From Marsupella aquatica (lineage: Eukaryota; Marchantiophyta): a stretch of 64,000 bases of DNA. A model generated the notes under the pieces. That model was not told the origin of the DNA, searched no databases, and was given only the letters and a program-made list of their open reading frames with translations. The first letter of the stretch is position 1, and each line of letters opens with the position of its first letter. Shown piece by piece: positions 34,496 to 45,069 of the stretch. The DNA is taken from contig OZ316895.1 of the NCBI GenBank assembly GCA_973895155.1, forward strand, positions 12,400,001 to 12,464,000. The letters are read 5' to 3'. Made by a program: the position numbers and the translations under genes.

Positions 34496-35506
34496 ACGGT
34501 TTGACAGCAGAGAGCCTACATGACAGCAGCCAGTATTAGAAGGAAGTAGCAGCCAAATGACTCGCTTCGTTAACGACGGTCTTCCCGGCAACAAGTCAGA
34601 AGTTCTTATTGATCATGAGGTACCGAGCCGAGGGATGTAATCTCACCCGAGAGCTGAGGAACGTTGCAGGGCTCCTTTCATTGTTTCTCTTTTTTCGGAG
34701 GGCGATCTTTTGGATTATGGACTAAGTTGTTGGGAAAACAATGTACAGTGCCTTCATGGCTGTTGCGAGAATGGCGAAGATGGTTTGGGTACCTGAAAAT
34801 ATTGGGAACCTCAACCCGACGCTAATTGTATCATATTCCCAGTTTTGACCGCATGTAGTGTTAGACATCTCTATTAGTGACGGGAAGCGGAGGTATTGGA
34901 CCCACACTTGACTAGTATTCCCACTTCCCATACGACCAAGTAATTGAAAGAACAGGAGTGTTGCATCTTGATGCAGAACTAGGAAGGAGTGGGCCCTAAA
35001 TTCAGGCCACCTTTGAAGTAGTCATTAGGTTACTCCAGTATATTGTAGTGGAGGTTTGTGAGGAGAAGAGTCGATATTATGCGCATCGAGTGCATCAAGG
35101 TCTTTTAATGTTTCTCGTCTACCACAATTGCAATTGTATTCGACCTCAAATGTTCTTCAGCTGCTCGCAGGACGTCAATGACCTCCTATCTAATGTCTCC
35201 TGTCTTTGAAATGTTACTGCATCATGTATGTCTGTGAGTACCGACTACATTGTGAGATGTTGAAACACGAAATGCGAGAGTTCCATACCATACGACTTGA
35301 TGGGCGGCCTCCTTGCCTAGTATTGATGTTAGCCGATCTGGAAATTGTCAAACGCATAAGACGAATCACAATTTTCCTACAAAGAAGAGGATGTGGTGGA
35401 AGCCTACTGTCACAGTGGATGCCAATACTCCCAACCCACCACCAACGTTTCCACCTTCGACGTGAGACATTTGGCCACCCACTGGGCCCCTCCCCTTTTT
35501 ACTCAC
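34496..35506. other. No gene seen
   Basis: This stretch begins with the presumed 3' UTR of the preceding gene. Remaining open frames are short and unlike known proteins. Confidence 0.4.
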
Positions 35507-35860
35507 AGAATGAAACTGTGCCAACTCCCACACCAAACTTTATTCCTCTCTTTGGCAGCCATGAGAGCGTTTTACTGACAGAATGAAACTCTGCTAACTC
35601 CCACACCAAACTATATTCTGTCTTTGGCAGCCATGAGAGCGTCTCAAACATGCTTGTTTTTTCTGTTGGTTAACGAGTGCTGACAATTCTTGGAGGGCAC
35701 CTATGGATATGTGTGAAGTATTTGGGTGCTGACTAGTTTGTTGGCTAACTGAGTTGCTTGTTTTTTCTGTTGGTTAATGAGTGCTGACAATTCTTGAAGG
35801 GCACCTATGGATATGTGTGAAGTATTTGGGTGCTGACTGGTTTGTTGGCTGACTGAGTTG
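35507..35860. repeat. Two consecutive tandem duplications (73-bp and 104-bp units)
   Basis: Units of 73 bp start at 35,507 and 35,580 (AGAATGAAACT(G/C)TGC through GCCATGAGAGCGT). Units of 104 bp start at 35,652 and 35,756 (GCTTGTTTTTTCTGTTGGTT through ACTGAGTT). Confidence 0.85.
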
Positions 35861-35984
35861 TTGACGGTCTCGTTTTGTGTGAACCCTAGGTAGATTTTTG
35901 GTCCGTAACCCAACCTGCAACATTTCGGTCACTGGAAGCCATTAGGAAAGAGCTGGAGCCATTAGGAAAGAGCTGGTTTGAGAC
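35641..35984. mobile_element. Possible relic MITE bounded by GTCTCAAAC / GTTTGAGAC
   Basis: Nine-base inverted repeats, GTCTCAAAC at 35,641-35,649 and GTTTGAGAC at 35,976-35,984, bound 344 bp. The motif matches the inner part of the large element's terminal repeat (GTCTCAAAT) that begins a few bases further right. It may be an older, smaller element of the same family, or chance. Confidence 0.3.
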
Positions 35985-35992
35985 ACCTTATT

Positions 35993-36012
35993 AGGGCGTC
36001 TCAAATATGAGA
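35993..36012 (+). repeat. Left terminal inverted repeat
   Basis: Twenty bases identical to the reverse complement of 57,037-57,056; preceded by ATT. Confidence 0.85.
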
Positions 36013-38017
36013 TTTTGCGGGCGCGGTCAGCAGCCGTAACATGTAAGTTACGGCTTAAGAGTGAGAAAGTTATGGACTGCCATTTTTGGCAGTCGATAAC
36101 TTTGTTATGAACGGCGACGGTAACCCGGCACCGTAGAGCACAGGTCCGTAACGGCTTGACGGTCCCGTCTGAAGAACAGGGTCGGGCTGAACTGGGAATC
36201 TGCAGGGATGGGAGAGCATTTGCTGGGAGACTCGCGGATTGCAGAGTGACGAGCATTGCACAAGGACGACAAGCATTGCAGACGACGATGAGGGCGACGA
36301 GGCGACGACGAGCATTGCACAAGAGGACATCACACCTTTGTGCGTGGACAAGACGAGGCTGAACGTGCTAGGAGACAACAAGGGGACGACAACTTTGCAG
36401 CTGATTGTCGCAAACCTCCACTCAGGCAGGAACCAGAGCAGCTTGGTCCCATTTCCGCAGTGTGTTGCCGCATAGGAATCCACTTGAATTAAGGGCAAGG
36501 TCTTGGGTCTGTCTCAACTCCCTCGTCAAGAGCTAACCCCTAATTTCTGCCAGGTGTGTTGTTTTTCCAGGAGCCATGGATGACTGGACGTCACTTGCAT
36601 TTGTGGAGGAGAACAGGATTGCTGGAAATTCTCACTTTTTCGCCAGCACTCGTTTTCCCAGGAAATTTTGTTGCCAGGAATCCCTTCCCTAGGAAATTTA
36701 CATATTCTTCATGCCGTGCATGTTTGAAGTCCGTAGAGTTTGGTCAAAAATGTCACCATACTGTGCCTGCACAAATATCATTTTGGTTTCAACTAATTTT
36801 GTATGATGCATTCCATGGTGGGGTGTGTCCTGTGCGTGCCCAGATGTGGGACACAGCTTCTACCTTTCTAGGTGTCGTATGCTATCAAAAGCAAATATTA
36901 TCGAATATATGCTAAAAACTCGGTGTTCGTTCCCGTGGAAGAACAAGAATGGGATGAAAAGATGTTTTAAAGTGTTTTGAGTGGTTTAAAGATGGTACTC
37001 AACATCTATAAGAAAAATAGAATCTTAAACAAAACACAATGAATTAATAAAATAAGAATAAAGTGACATTTGTTGGATAACAGAATCTTAGAGCTTTTAG
37101 AGGAATAGTTTAACAATATTTAACTCCGTCACCATGTCTTAAGAAAGAGCTATGACATTATTTGAGACGTTGATAAATCAAATATAACCTTGCTATAACT
37201 GCTCTCTAGGTTTCTACCATAAATCTATGTTTAAGAAGTGTCTATGTTCACAAAACCCAAGATAAGTTTCGGATTGTGTGTATAGAAGTGTGTCATTAAA
37301 ATACCGGCAACATGTTTTCTTCTTCAGCGATGCGCAATTCCAAAGGAAAACTAATGCACATTCAGTATACCACAATGATACTTCAAATCTGTGAATTAAG
37401 AATGTCGCTACTTCTTAATCATATAGATTTCTATTCCTTGATTTCATGCAATACTTATCTTCCAAAGATAAGTCCTTCATGTAAATATAGAAATGGACAA
37501 CAAATGTTGTAGTTTGGATTAGGCACCGACCAATGGATCTTCTAATATATTCTACAAACTATATTTTTATGGGTTTTATTTCTTACGGCAATTGCAACAT
37601 GCGTTACCATACGAAGGAGGGGTAGACTCCTAGCACAAGTAATCAAATTCCAAGATATGCAAATCTTCCTTGAAAAATTGCATTACACGTACAAGGAACA
37701 AAACTCCAAGATGAGGAGATGCAAATAACTATCCACACTGTCTCAAAATGAGACTGGTATCACAATAAGTACATGAGATCGTCCACGGGCTAAGGAGAAT
37801 GAAGAGATATGCCTCTTCATTTCCTAAGTCTAAACTAAGTAAAATAAAAGTCAACTTTGACTAAGGGATAGTCAAATAGTCAAAGCTAAGTAAAAGTCTA
37901 CAAAATAAAATATTAATCTCATACTATAATAGGAGGAGGGTCGACTACAAGTAGAGGGAGGCGAGCTACATAACCAAGGGCTATCTTCCCTTTGGTCCTC
38001 TGTTCCTTCAAATACTG
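36013..38017. other. Left arm of the TIR element and unassigned AT-rich DNA
   Basis: From 36,230 to 36,335 there are several GACGACGAGCATTGCA-type repeats. From about 36,940 to 37,980 the DNA becomes AT-rich with no coding frame. The change of character suggests the retroelement block begins in this interval, perhaps with an LTR, but I could not define the border. Confidence 0.35.
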
Positions 38018-39784
38018 TCAACGGAAAAGGTCCTCACGGTAACGAATCAAACGGGGCTCACTGGTCTTCCGGATGGGATGTCCATCCGGTCCGATCCAAA
38101 CAAAGTAATCTGATGGCCATGGAATGTCTGGAGCTGGAAGAGGAAAATGTGCTATGACCTTTCTACAATGATAAACCCAACTCCAAAGGTCAGGAGTCTC
38201 AATCGTGGGTAATCTCAGCTTGTCTATAGGTAGCCATAGAATACCAGGAGAAATCGGAACCATGTCGTAGGTGTGTGGAAAAGGGAAAGACTCACGACCA
38301 AACATAAGTGGAGGTAAAGGAGGTGCAAGGGGAGTGCGTGCGTCGATGAGTGACGTAATCATCCTATCAAACTGGGCGGGAAAGACAAAAAGAGGCTCAA
38401 TGTCGGCAACAGAAGAGACAATAGGAGGCTGAGACATCAAAGGAGTAGGAGCTATAAATGGTACACTGGGAGGCTCTATAGTCTCAGGCTCAGGCTCAGT
38501 CTCGGGAATAGGCTCATGAATAGGTTCATCTCCTTCAATGGTAGGAGAGGGAAATGAATCATCAAGGGGTGATAGGGTGGTATCCTCAATAGAGGAAAAT
38601 GGATCTGGAGGGGGTATTGGTGAAGGGGGTAAAGGCTCAGGGGTAGGAGATGGAGGGTGCTCAGGTGAAAATGTAGGAGGGATAGGGGAATTGAGAATAG
38701 GGGAAAGAATGGGATCAGGTAGAGGGAGTGTAGGTGAGGATGGAGGAGGGAGTGAAGGATCAGCAATAGGTAGCTCCGGCTCATCCACATCCATAGGGTG
38801 ATCAGGCTATGGTGAAGGTGCAAGGGGTGAAACATGAGGGGGTGGGACGGTATGAGACTCGGAAAGCAAAGCACGAATACAGTCAAGTAACTGTAGAGGG
38901 GTACAACTCAAGAGTCTAGTGGCCTCATCTACCAAATGCTGGTTGAAACCAGCCACACTAGCTAGTCGCTCAGCATCACCAACAAAAACAGTCCATGACG
39001 GGTAAGAAGTGGAAGCAACAAAAGAGGGTGAAGTCATCCCTGGTAAATCTGGTGCTGTCGTCTGCTCCACTGGAGGGGGTCTCGGAGATGTCATCGGTGG
39101 TGGAGTCAACTCTCTCGCTAACTCTGGCTGAAGTAGCTCAAAGTGTCTTGCTCTCCTCCTCCAATCACTCAGCTCCACTGGTAACAAGCAGCCTCTCGAA
39201 AAGTAAATGTGCGCCAAGTAGGGTGTCAGATAGGTATCACCGGTAGTAGACAAGACAACCACCTACTTGGCGATCACCTCCGAAAGAGCTAAGGCCCAGT
39301 TGATCCTCCTCTTGCCAGTCCATGATATGATGATAGAGCTGGTCAAGTAAACCATAGCCCTGGTGGGTTTGGTCGGATGAAAGATAGGTACAAGGAATCG
39401 GAGTAGATGAGCTAACTCCCGATTCCTGCACTGATCAATCTTCCAACCATACCTCCGGTCCCTGATACCTCTAAAGTAGGGAACAGTCAAGTCCTCTCCA
39501 ACAGAGATAAGTCTCTCTCCCTCCTTGCTCAACTGGTACACCTCAAAAACAACGGCGGTGGTACACACATCAGTTGAACCTCTAGTAGAACTCCAAAAAG
39601 TGCCAGCTCGGGGTGGACGAAGAAAATCGGCAATGATGGACCCATGCACCATATCCCAAGGAAGAAAAAGTAAGGAACTCAAGCCCATCTCTACCAGGTT
39701 ACTAAGGAGTCTAAAGTAAGCCTTAGGACCTGGGGGTAAGGTCACCCTGATGGCCTTACTAATTGGTAAGCTTCTGGTGGCCAT
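38018..39784 (-). pseudogene. Antisense gag-like / plant transposon protein frame with two in-frame TAG stops
   Basis: From ATG 39,784 one frame runs 588 codons to the end at 38,018, broken only by TAG at 39,263-39,265 and TAG at 38,807-38,809. The N-terminal 330 residues read like the globular domain of plant retroelement gag-like proteins (VPYFRGIRDRRYGWKID, then WALALSEVIAK and TYLTPYLAHIYFSRG). The C-terminal part is proline- and glutamate-rich (PPPSSPTLPLPDPI). Both stops would arise from CAG by one C-to-T change, as expected in a methylated, silenced element. It diverges from the pol block that starts 289 bp away on the other strand. Confidence 0.55.
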
Positions 39785-39888
39785 AGCTCAGAAAATCTGA
39801 GAAGGCTCTAGAGCTCTCCTCCTAAAAACGGTTAAGCATTGAGGCTCAAGAATGAAATCTCAGGGATCTAAGGTAGCTGCGCTACTGT

Positions 39889-39992
39889 GGGAGAAGGAAT
39901 GAACTGAAAAGAGATAGAAATGAAGGAGCTCTGATCAAGCGGGAGAAGGAATGAACTGAAAAGAGATAGAAATGGAGGAGCTCTGATCAAGC
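39889..39992 (+). repeat. Two tandem 52-bp units between the divergent frames
   Basis: The unit starts GGGAGAAGGAATGAACTGAA and ends GAGCTCTGATCAAGC. The copies differ at one position by eye. They sit in the 288-bp spacer between the antisense frame and the pol block. Confidence 0.9.
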
Positions 39993-40072
39993 GAAGCTCT
40001 CGAAATTGCAATTTCTTCATTTCCAAGAAATCAGAGAGCATCGATGACCCAATACTTCTTAACATCTCATTA

Positions 40073-40702
40073 ATGGCAGTTCAGAATCGGGGTGAACATT
40101 CTCTAGGCAGCTGCGCTGCTATAGCAATTGAAACGAGCTCAAAGTGGTTGGCGGGATTGGCCGCAAATCATAAGCTCTTGCCGGTCAAGGTCTTGCCGCC
40201 AGGTACTACCCCAGGAGGAGTTCAAATCAACCACATCGAACTCGGATGGCAAGTGGATGCTGAGGCAGAATTTGGACCATCTGATGATGAGACTGAGGCC
40301 CTATCAACATTTTCAGAAGAGGATATGGATCGTGATTGCTACCGGGTCTCTACTCGATCAACCAGAAGGAAGGAAAGGTGGGATGGGCTGGCCAAAAATA
40401 AAGGGAAGGTTCAGGAAGAAAAGATCGACTCTTCGTCAACATCAACAGAAGGAGAAGGAAGGGCACCATCAACACAGGTAAGCCATGAGCCCACCAGTGA
40501 GCCCAATCCTTCACAGGACAGTGACTTCAATCGAGACCACCCTAAGTTGTTCTACCCATCTATCACGGCTAGTGTTAAGGAACAACTGCGAGAATTAGAA
40601 ACCCTGGAGAATACTGAAGCCATAGCCAAGGATATGAAACGAGCAAAAGCATTGTTTGCTTCGGAAGATCCAACGGCTGTGGGGACTAGCATGAAAAAAT
40701 AG
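40073..40702 (+). pseudogene. Upstream gag-region frame of the Ty3-type element
   Basis: The 209-codon frame from ATG 40,073 ends at TAG 40,700 (probably CAG originally), and the same frame continues EIALEKPIVPYDLAKDVLV after it. It is rich in Glu, Ser and Thr, with basic RSTRRKERWDG. No zinc knuckle or standard capsid motif is visible, so the true gag is missing or unrecognisable. A frameshift near 40,775 leads to the protease frame. Confidence 0.45.
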
Positions 40703-40775
40703 GCCGAATCCAAGATGGAGATAGCACTGGAGAAGCCGATAGTTCCCTATGACCTGGCTAAAGATGTACTAGTAA

Positions 40776-41324
40776 GAATCTAGAGTCTCGGCAACAGTAG
40801 GTCAACTATTGAAAAATAGCCCATACTTCCGGAAGCAGTTAAGAAAGGCGATCCTCGGCAAGCCAAGATTACCCAAGGTAGCGACCAGATCCGACGTACT
40901 AATGATAGAAGAAGATCAAGGAGCCCCAGCATTACCATTAATGATTCAAGGAGAAATATTACTACGGGTACCCATCGATGGAGGATTAGGGGTATGTATT
41001 ATGATTGATTCAACAGCAAAGGGGTGGGGTCTAATACCGGAAATGACTGGAAGAGTGTTGAACATGGCCAATGGGTATCAGGTCATTCCCACGGGAGTGT
41101 TAACCGGCATCAAGACAGAGATAGGAGGTATCTTCTTTAGCATTAACTATGTAGTAATGAAGCCGGTAAATCCTACGTCATTCCGGCTATTGATTGGTAG
41201 GCCGTGGCTATACCTAGCCAAGGTAATAGAGGATTGGGGTAAGAAGGAGTTCACTTTTGAGACCCCCTCTATCACGGTATTTGGGATACCAAGGATGACC
41301 GCAGAAGAAACATCAGGGAGGTAG
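40776..41324 (+). pseudogene. Retropepsin (protease) domain of the Ty3-type element
   Basis: The frame opens after a stop at 40,773 with ESRVSATVGQLLKNSPYFRK, a usual gag-pro linker in this class. It then has VPIDGGLGVCIMIDSTAKG (active-site region, with DST where DSG/DTG is common) and RLLIGRPWL, the conserved LLGRPW-type motif. It ends at TAG 41,324. From about 41,296 a different frame carries on to 41,662 with an acidic linker (LESADEVRWLECLADQTEE), so the polyprotein is broken here. Confidence 0.6.
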
Positions 41325-41763
41325 ACGGGTACGACAGTGGACTGGAATCAGCCGATGAGGTACGATGGTTAGAATGTCTCGCTGACCAAACCGAAGAAAG
41401 TGTCTTTGGACCAGAGGTATCCCCCAGCGGACTATGGCAAGAACCTATGGAGAGTGACTTGGAGGATTGTGAAGACGAAGCCGAGGACTGCTTTGCCACA
41501 GAGTCCACCTTTTTAGCTGCAATTCCGGAGGAAGCACAAGAAGTAAGCCAGTTGGATGAAACGGCTAAGAGGGGAGCTATACCCGTGATGGTGGATTTTC
41601 CTCAGGCGTTGTGGCAGAGCCGACAGGATCCACAACGCCGTCTATCATCGGCAAGCAATTAAATACCAAGGGATCGGCATAGAAGCCGATTACGAGGGCA
41701 GAACAAATTGAGGCCCTATTAGAAGCCGAGAGAGCACAGCGGCCTGACCCTCAGGAGGAAGAG

Positions 41764-44313
41764 ATGCACAGACACAATCCAGAGCCGAGGCAGGAAGGGA
41801 AGCCGACTACCAATTCAAAACCGAATAGACCGGCAAGGGGACAATTTGTGGGCACCAAGGGAGAAACCGACTCGGCTAGTACAGCCGAGATTCCAGTTTA
41901 TGGAGGTATGAGACTGGAAAGGCTGGAAGCCGAGCTGGACCTGAATTTGAAGAAGCAGATTAATATGATCCAAGCACGGCAATACCGGAAGCTCGACTTA
42001 GGAGAAGGAAGGGTACTAAACTTAGGGAGGGACCTAGCATCTGAGCTTGAAAAAGAGATCAGTGACTTACTGATTGAATTTCAGGATGTGTTCGCATGGA
42101 GTCACCAAGATCTAAAGGGAGTAGACCCAACATTAGGGGAACATCGAATTGATCTCATGTTAGGAGCCAAATCATTCAGACAACCAATTCGAAGGATGAA
42201 TCCTAAGTATTCCCTGATGGTCAAAACAGAAATCAACAAATTAGTGGAAGCCGGATTCATCACTCCAGTCCTGCATTCAGACTGGGTGTCTCCAATTGTG
42301 ATAGTTCCCAAGAAAGCTAGACCCAATGGTAAACCCAAGATCCGGGTTTGTCAGGATTACAGGAAGCTAAATGAAGCGACGTTAAAAGACCATTTTCCTT
42401 TACCCTTTACTGATATGGTACTAGACATGGTAGCCAGTCATGAACTATATTCATTCATGGATGGGTACTCTGGTTATAACCAAATCAGGATTAGGCAGGA
42501 GGACCAAATCAAGACGGCCTTCATCACGGAATGGGGGATCTATGTCTTCAATCGTATGCCGTTTGGACTTTGTAACGCACCAGCTATGTTTCAACGATTG
42601 ATGGTGAACATTTTCCATGATTACTTGAGAAAGTTCATGGAAATCTTCATTGATGACTTTGCAGTATTCGGGAAAGCATTGAAACATGCTAAATACCTAA
42701 GGAAGACCTTCATGAGATGCAGAGAGGTAGGTCTCAAGTTACATCCAGATAAATGTTTCTTTGGGGTAACAGAAGGTGTGCTACTAGGTCACAAGGTATC
42801 AAAGAAGGGCATCGAGATTGACAAAGGTAAGCTAGCAGTATGGCTTTACATCATGCAACCTAAGAACATAAAGGATGTAAGATCCTTCTTGGGTTGCATT
42901 GGGTATTATCGCCGGTTTATTAAAGATTTTGCCAAACTAGCTTTACCATTAACCAACATGCTCAAGGTAGGCGCAGACTTTGAACCCACACCAGAAAGAG
43001 TAACAGCGGTGGTGGAATTAAAGCAAAAGTTAGTGGAAGCCCCAGTCATGATAGCACCAGACTGGAACAAGGAATTTCATGTCTTTGTAGATGTCTCAGG
43101 CTTCTGTATCGGCTCAGTACTAAGTCAATTGGATGAGAAAGGGAGGGACCATCCCATATACTTTACAAGCCGTCAGCTTGCCGATGCCGAACGGAACTAC
43201 TCCACCACAGAAAGAGAAGCATTAGGAGTCATTTATTCATGTAAAAAGTTTAGGCATTATTTGCTAGGGTACAAGGTAATCTTTCATACCGATCATGAAA
43301 GTTTGAAGTACCTAGTAAATAAGTCGGACCTTACAGGCAGGGTAGCAAGATGGATTTTGCTATTACAGGAGTTTGACTACGAGCTAAAGATCAAACCGGG
43401 GAAGCTACACGCCAATGCCGACTTCTTTTCAAGGATCACAGGTGAACCTGCCACGGATTGCATCGATGATCAATTCCCGGACGAGAAGCTATTCGTTGTG
43501 GAAATAGCTGATACATGGTACCCGGAGATTTTGCAATTTCTCAGCACGTCCAGATTACAGCCAGGGCTAACCCGAGAACAAGCCGCAGTCTTTCTGCGGA
43601 AGGTCAGACAGTATCAGTACATTAAGGGTGTACTACACAGGTATGGAATCAGCGGCAGTATTCAAAGGTGTTTAGAAAAGGGAGAGGTAAAACGAGTCTT
43701 ACGGGCTATGCATGGAGAAGAGGCCGGAGGACATTTTTCTCCAGTAACCACGTCTAAAAAGATATTAAATGCCGGTTACTGGTGGCCCACCTTGCACAAG
43801 GATGTCTATCAGTTCATCAAACAATGTGATCCTTGTCAGCGAGCAGGAGGACCAAGGGCGTCTACAAGACATCCACTGCACCCTATTCTACCTCTGGCAC
43901 CATTTGAGAAGTGGGGTATTGATTACATTGGACCGCTGAAACCATTAACCCATCCTCGGAGAAACATAATCCTGGCCACGGATTATGCCACTAAGTGGGT
44001 GGAGGCCAGACCGACAACGAAGGATGATGCAATTACTACAACTCGATTTCTGTATGAGCAGATCTTCACCAGGTATGGAGCACCCCTAGAATTAGTTAGT
44101 GCTAGAGGAACCCATTTTATGAATGATATAATTAGTTGTTTAAATGAGCAGTATTTAGTTAGACATAGGCCTACTACTCCTTACCACCCAAAGGCAAATG
44201 GATTGACAGAACGAGCCAATGGGATTATAGGAAAGATATTAAACAAGACAGTAGCTCAGAACAAACTCGATTGGGATGATAATTGTTTGCTGTTGTTTTT
44301 GCTTACAATTTAG
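41764..44313 (+). pseudogene. Ty3/Tat-Athila-like pol: reverse transcriptase, RNase H and integrase
   Basis: The frame of 849 residues includes the whole reverse transcriptase (SPIVIVPKKARPNGKPKIRV; catalytic FIDDF at residues 295-299, the variant of Y-x-DD common in Athila/Tat elements), RNase H (D443 in FVDVSG, TEREALG, TDHESLKYL, ANADFFSRI) and integrase. The integrase zinc finger is complete (H650, GGHF, CDPCQRAG). In the catalytic core D720 (WGIDYIGP) and E816 (LTERANG) are present, but the second aspartate of DD35E is alanine (A780, in VSARGTHF; codon GCT). The frame ends by a shift at about 44,283. The true frame extends upstream of ATG 41,764 past a TAG at 41,680. The copy cannot be active as it stands. 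Confidence 0.82.
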
Positions 44314-44819
44314 CCTATAAATCCACCACCGGACATACACCCTTTTTCTTAACCTTTGGACAAGAAGCTCTGGTACCCATGCAACTTGAGATACCGACAT
44401 TTCAAGTTACAATTGAGGAAAGAGTCTCAGAGGAGGAAAGCCTGAAAGAGCGAGAATATAGATTAGAAGCTTTAGAGGAGGCAAGAATGATTTCAGCCGA
44501 GAGAGTAGAATATAGACAGAATATCATGAAGCAGCAGTATGATAAAAAGTTGAAAGTAGTTAGTATTCACACAGGAGATCTTGTATTACTTTATGACAGT
44601 AGGTATAGTAGGTTTCCAGGGAAGCTTTACACTCGCTGGTTAGGACCTTTCAGGGTATCAAAGAAGTTCCCCAATGGCTCTGTGCAATTGGCCAACATTA
44701 CTGGAGAGGTGTACCCAGTTCGTATTCACTACGACCCCCTCAAGAAATACTATATGGACGAAGATGAAGTTGTTCGCGAGGACGCTTCACAATTAAGTGG
44801 GGAGCTATGTGATGCCTAG
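44283..44819 (+). pseudogene. Integrase C-terminal part of the same pol, shifted frame
   Basis: The frame overlaps the previous one by about 30 bases and continues the integrase: AVVFAYNLAYKSTTGHTPFFL, FGQEALVPM, then a GPY/F-type module (RWLGPFRVSKKFPNGSVQL) and an acidic end. Joining it to the preceding part requires one frameshift. It ends at TAG 44,819. Confidence 0.75.
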
Positions 44820-45069
44820 CCAGGAATCACTGGGCTAGTTTTAGGGGAAAAGGGAAGTGTACCCTAGAAACACCTTAGTATAGTTACATAAATAAGGAAA
44901 ATATAAACAATTAAGGGTGACTATGGAACCCAAGCCGAGGCCGGAAGTAAGGACGCCAGGGGAGAGAACACAATTAGGGTTAGGGCATGCTAAGTGCCGG
45001 CGGCTAGGGGTAACCAACGGGAGGGAGAACCAGAGGAGGAGAGGGGTAAGGACCGCTCGCGAGGAATAG

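Noticed and set aside
36156-36498. Arg/Thr-rich frames on both strands in the left arm
   Set aside because: Caused by GACGACGAGCATTGCA-type repeats; no sign of a transposase or other domain.
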